A stretch of DNA of 64,000 nt from CBDEGR01 sp965237895 (GTDB taxonomy: Bacteria > Acidobacteriota > Terriglobia > UBA7540 > JAPUME01). The translations under genes and the position numbers were made by a program. The notes under the pieces are model-generated. The model saw only the letters and a list, made by a program, of their open reading frames with translations, ran no database searches and was not told the DNA's origin. The stretch covers positions 806,001 through 870,000 of the forward strand of contig CBDEGR010000002.1 of NCBI GenBank assembly GCA_965237895.1. The letters are read 5' to 3'. Below are positions 62,745-64,000 of this stretch, in pieces (position 1 is the first letter of the stretch; every line of letters starts with the position of its first letter).

Positions 62745-63461
62745 ATGGGAAAACTTGAGGGAAAAGTCGCGCTTGTTACGGGCGCCGGCCGGGGCATCGG
62801 GCGGGTGATTGCCGAGCAGTTGATGGAAGAAGGCGCCTATACGTTCCTCGTGGCCCGTCGCGGGGAGGCTCTTCGAAAATTGGCAAAACTTTCCCAGGCG
62901 AAGGGCCATCGGGCCGAGGCGCTGCAGGCCGACATCAGTCGGGAGCGGGACGTAAAGAACCTTTTTCTCGCCGTCCGCGAACGCGCCAAGCGGCTCCACA
63001 TCCTAGTCAACAACGCAGGCGTCTTTACCTATAAACCCTTCCTGAAGACTACGTTTGCCGATTGGCGTAAGAACATCGAGATAAATCTTACGGGAACGTT
63101 TCTCTGCACTCGGGCGGCGGTGCCGTTGATGGGACAAGGCCCGGGGCACGTCGTCAACATCCTCTCCGTTGCCGGGCGGGAGGCCTATGCGAAGTGTTCG
63201 GCCTATTGTGCCTCGAAGTTCGGAGCTAGGGGCCTGACCAAGGTGCTGGCCGAAGAGCTCCGTCCCAGAGGAATTCGCGTCACGGGGGTCCTGCCCGGGC
63301 CGGTGGATACCGGAATGCTCAAAGAGTTCGACTTCCCCATTCGCCGAGAACGCGTGCTCCGGCCCGAAGACGTGGCCCGCGCGGTCCTTGAGGTCCTCAC
63401 ACAGCCCGAGCGCGCAAGTCTGGAAGAGATCGTGTTGCGCCCTTCGAGCGGAAGCTTCTGA
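62745..63461 (+). CDS. Short-chain dehydrogenase/reductase, possible sepiapterin reductase-like role
   Basis: The 238-residue SDR has LVTGAGRGIGRVIAEQLMEE near residue 10, VARRGEALRKLAK (Arg-rich, fits NADPH), LHILVNNAGVFTYKPF near 84, catalytic Ser in VNILSVAGREAYAK, and YCASKFGARGLTKVLAEEL near 151. ATG 62745 follows AGGAGGGG. Sequence alone gives no substrate. Its place 37 bases after folE in the pterin operon makes reduction of 6-pyruvoyl-tetrahydropterin or sepiapterin a sensible guess. Confidence 0.82.
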   Translation: MGKLEGKVALVTGAGRGIGRVIAEQLMEEGAYTFLVARRGEALRKLAKLSQAKGHRAEALQADISRERDVKNLFLAVRERAKRLHILVNNAGVFTYKPFLKTTFADWRKNIEINLTGTFLCTRAAVPLMGQGPGHVVNILSVAGREAYAKCSAYCASKFGARGLTKVLAEELRPRGIRVTGVLPGPVDTGMLKEFDFPIRRERVLRPEDVARAVLEVLTQPERASLEEIVLRPSSGSF

Positions 63462-63544
63462 ATTCCCCGAATAACCGCCTCACAGGGTACAGCTTCCGAA
63501 AATCGCTGAACGGATGGGTGTCGGAGCGTAATCGGGAAGGAGGG

Positions 63545-64000
63545 TTAGCCTTCTTCGTCCGGCAGGTTGACGGCGAAGCGTCTGGGGTCGTTGGTAAGGC
63601 GCTTCGCTGCGGGAAGAAGTTCCAAGGCTCTTCGGACCCAGGGGTCGGTTTCAATGGCGATGCGGTTCCCCTCGTCCAGCCCGAAGATGACGGTGATCAA
63701 CTGTTGCTTGATATGGTTTTTCATATACTCAAGGTTGCGGTCCCACTCCTCGGGGGTGAAGGAGACTTTTTGAGAGGCCAAGTAACTGCGGAACTCGGCA
63801 AGCACGGCGGGTGTGATCTGGAATTCCTTCGTGACCGTCTTGTGCTTGGCCAGGTACCGCTCGCCGAAATTGAGGAAGATATTTTGGTTGAGGAGCCGGC
63901 GGCCGAGAGAGTCCGGTTCGGGCGAAGCCACCTTCATGTCGGGGTTGATGCCCCCGCCCCCGTAGACGCGGCGGCCGCCCGCGGTGAAGCGAATCTCCTC
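63545..64000 (-). CDS. C-terminal part of an S41 family carboxy-terminal processing protease (runs off the window)
   Basis: The minus strand is open from the window end at 64000 to the stop at 63545. It reads EEIRFTAGGRRVYGGGGINP, the conserved end of the CtpA/S41 peptidase domain. A C-terminal helical extension follows (FLNFGERYLAKHKTVTKEFQ, then YMKNHIKQQLITVIFG and DPWVRRALELLPAAKRL) as seen in periplasmic tail-specific proteases. The PDZ domain and the Ser-Lys catalytic pair lie outside the window. Confidence 0.82.
   Translation of the reverse strand, partial: EEIRFTAGGRRVYGGGGINPDMKVASPEPDSLGRRLLNQNIFLNFGERYLAKHKTVTKEFQITPAVLAEFRSYLASQKVSFTPEEWDRNLEYMKNHIKQQLITVIFGLDEGNRIAIETDPWVRRALELLPAAKRLTNDPRRFAVNLPDEEG

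Overview
The window reads as a gene-dense, GC-rich chromosome segment of a Gram-negative bacterium. CMP-KDO synthesis (kdsB) indicates lipopolysaccharide, and several products carry Tat or lipoprotein signals. No rRNA, tRNA, CRISPR array or intact mobile element was seen. A full coenzyme F420 pathway, xanthine-dehydrogenase-type oxidoreductases, YyaL, SYLF and DUF2911 proteins, a betaine-type ABC importer and probable use of selenocysteine fit soil or sediment lineages such as Acidobacteriota or neighbouring uncultured phyla. The phylum is my inference; the sequence does not settle it.

Layout. 0-3 kb: the end of a glycolate-oxidase-type Fe-S subunit and acetyl-CoA synthetase. 2.8-7 kb: a promoter and a three-subunit molybdenum hydroxylase operon with an unrecognised 73-residue Cys-containing fourth member. 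7.3-10.2 kb: small exported proteins (DUF1326, unknowns, SYLF). 10.4-18.2 kb: a decayed gene, an AIR-synthase-family protein, kdsB, a GH36-like glycosidase, a PIG-L deacetylase and a zinc-ribbon membrane protein. 18.4-23.3 kb: ruvA-ruvB-folK-deoxynucleoside kinase, a terminator, then panB-panC. 23.4-31.5 kb: a zone of gene decay (an isomerase/SMP-30 fusion with a stop codon, a truncated GH2, an IS481-type remnant carrying a palindromic repeat, a frameshifted enoyl-CoA hydratase) around intact gatB and a bcp peroxiredoxin whose catalytic position is UGA. 32-39.8 kb: F420 genes (npdG-cofE-cofD-cofC on +, cofG-cofH on -) and an F420-type flavin/deazaflavin oxidoreductase. 40-43.8 kb: yyaL, a receiver-domain remnant, an RRM protein and a decayed SDR. 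44-49 kb: metK-ahcY, a TldD-type protease, and a DUF3179 protein whose conserved Cys position is UGA. 49-56 kb: an osmoprotectant ABC operon, an exported RidA, DUF2911, TlpA, membrane proteins and a LarA-like protein. 56-64 kb: an ACT-domain protein with a UAA after five codons, copA, tlpA, an operon of GT2, two PTPS, folE and an SDR that resembles tetrahydrobiopterin synthesis, and the end of an S41 protease.

The most interesting signals are the two genes with in-frame UGA exactly at a conserved Cys position (27.86 kb and 48.47 kb), best explained as selenocysteine. The DUF3179 case may be undescribed. The compact pterin operon comes next. Several single-base frameshifts occur nearby, so true gene decay and sequence error must be separated before any of these is accepted.
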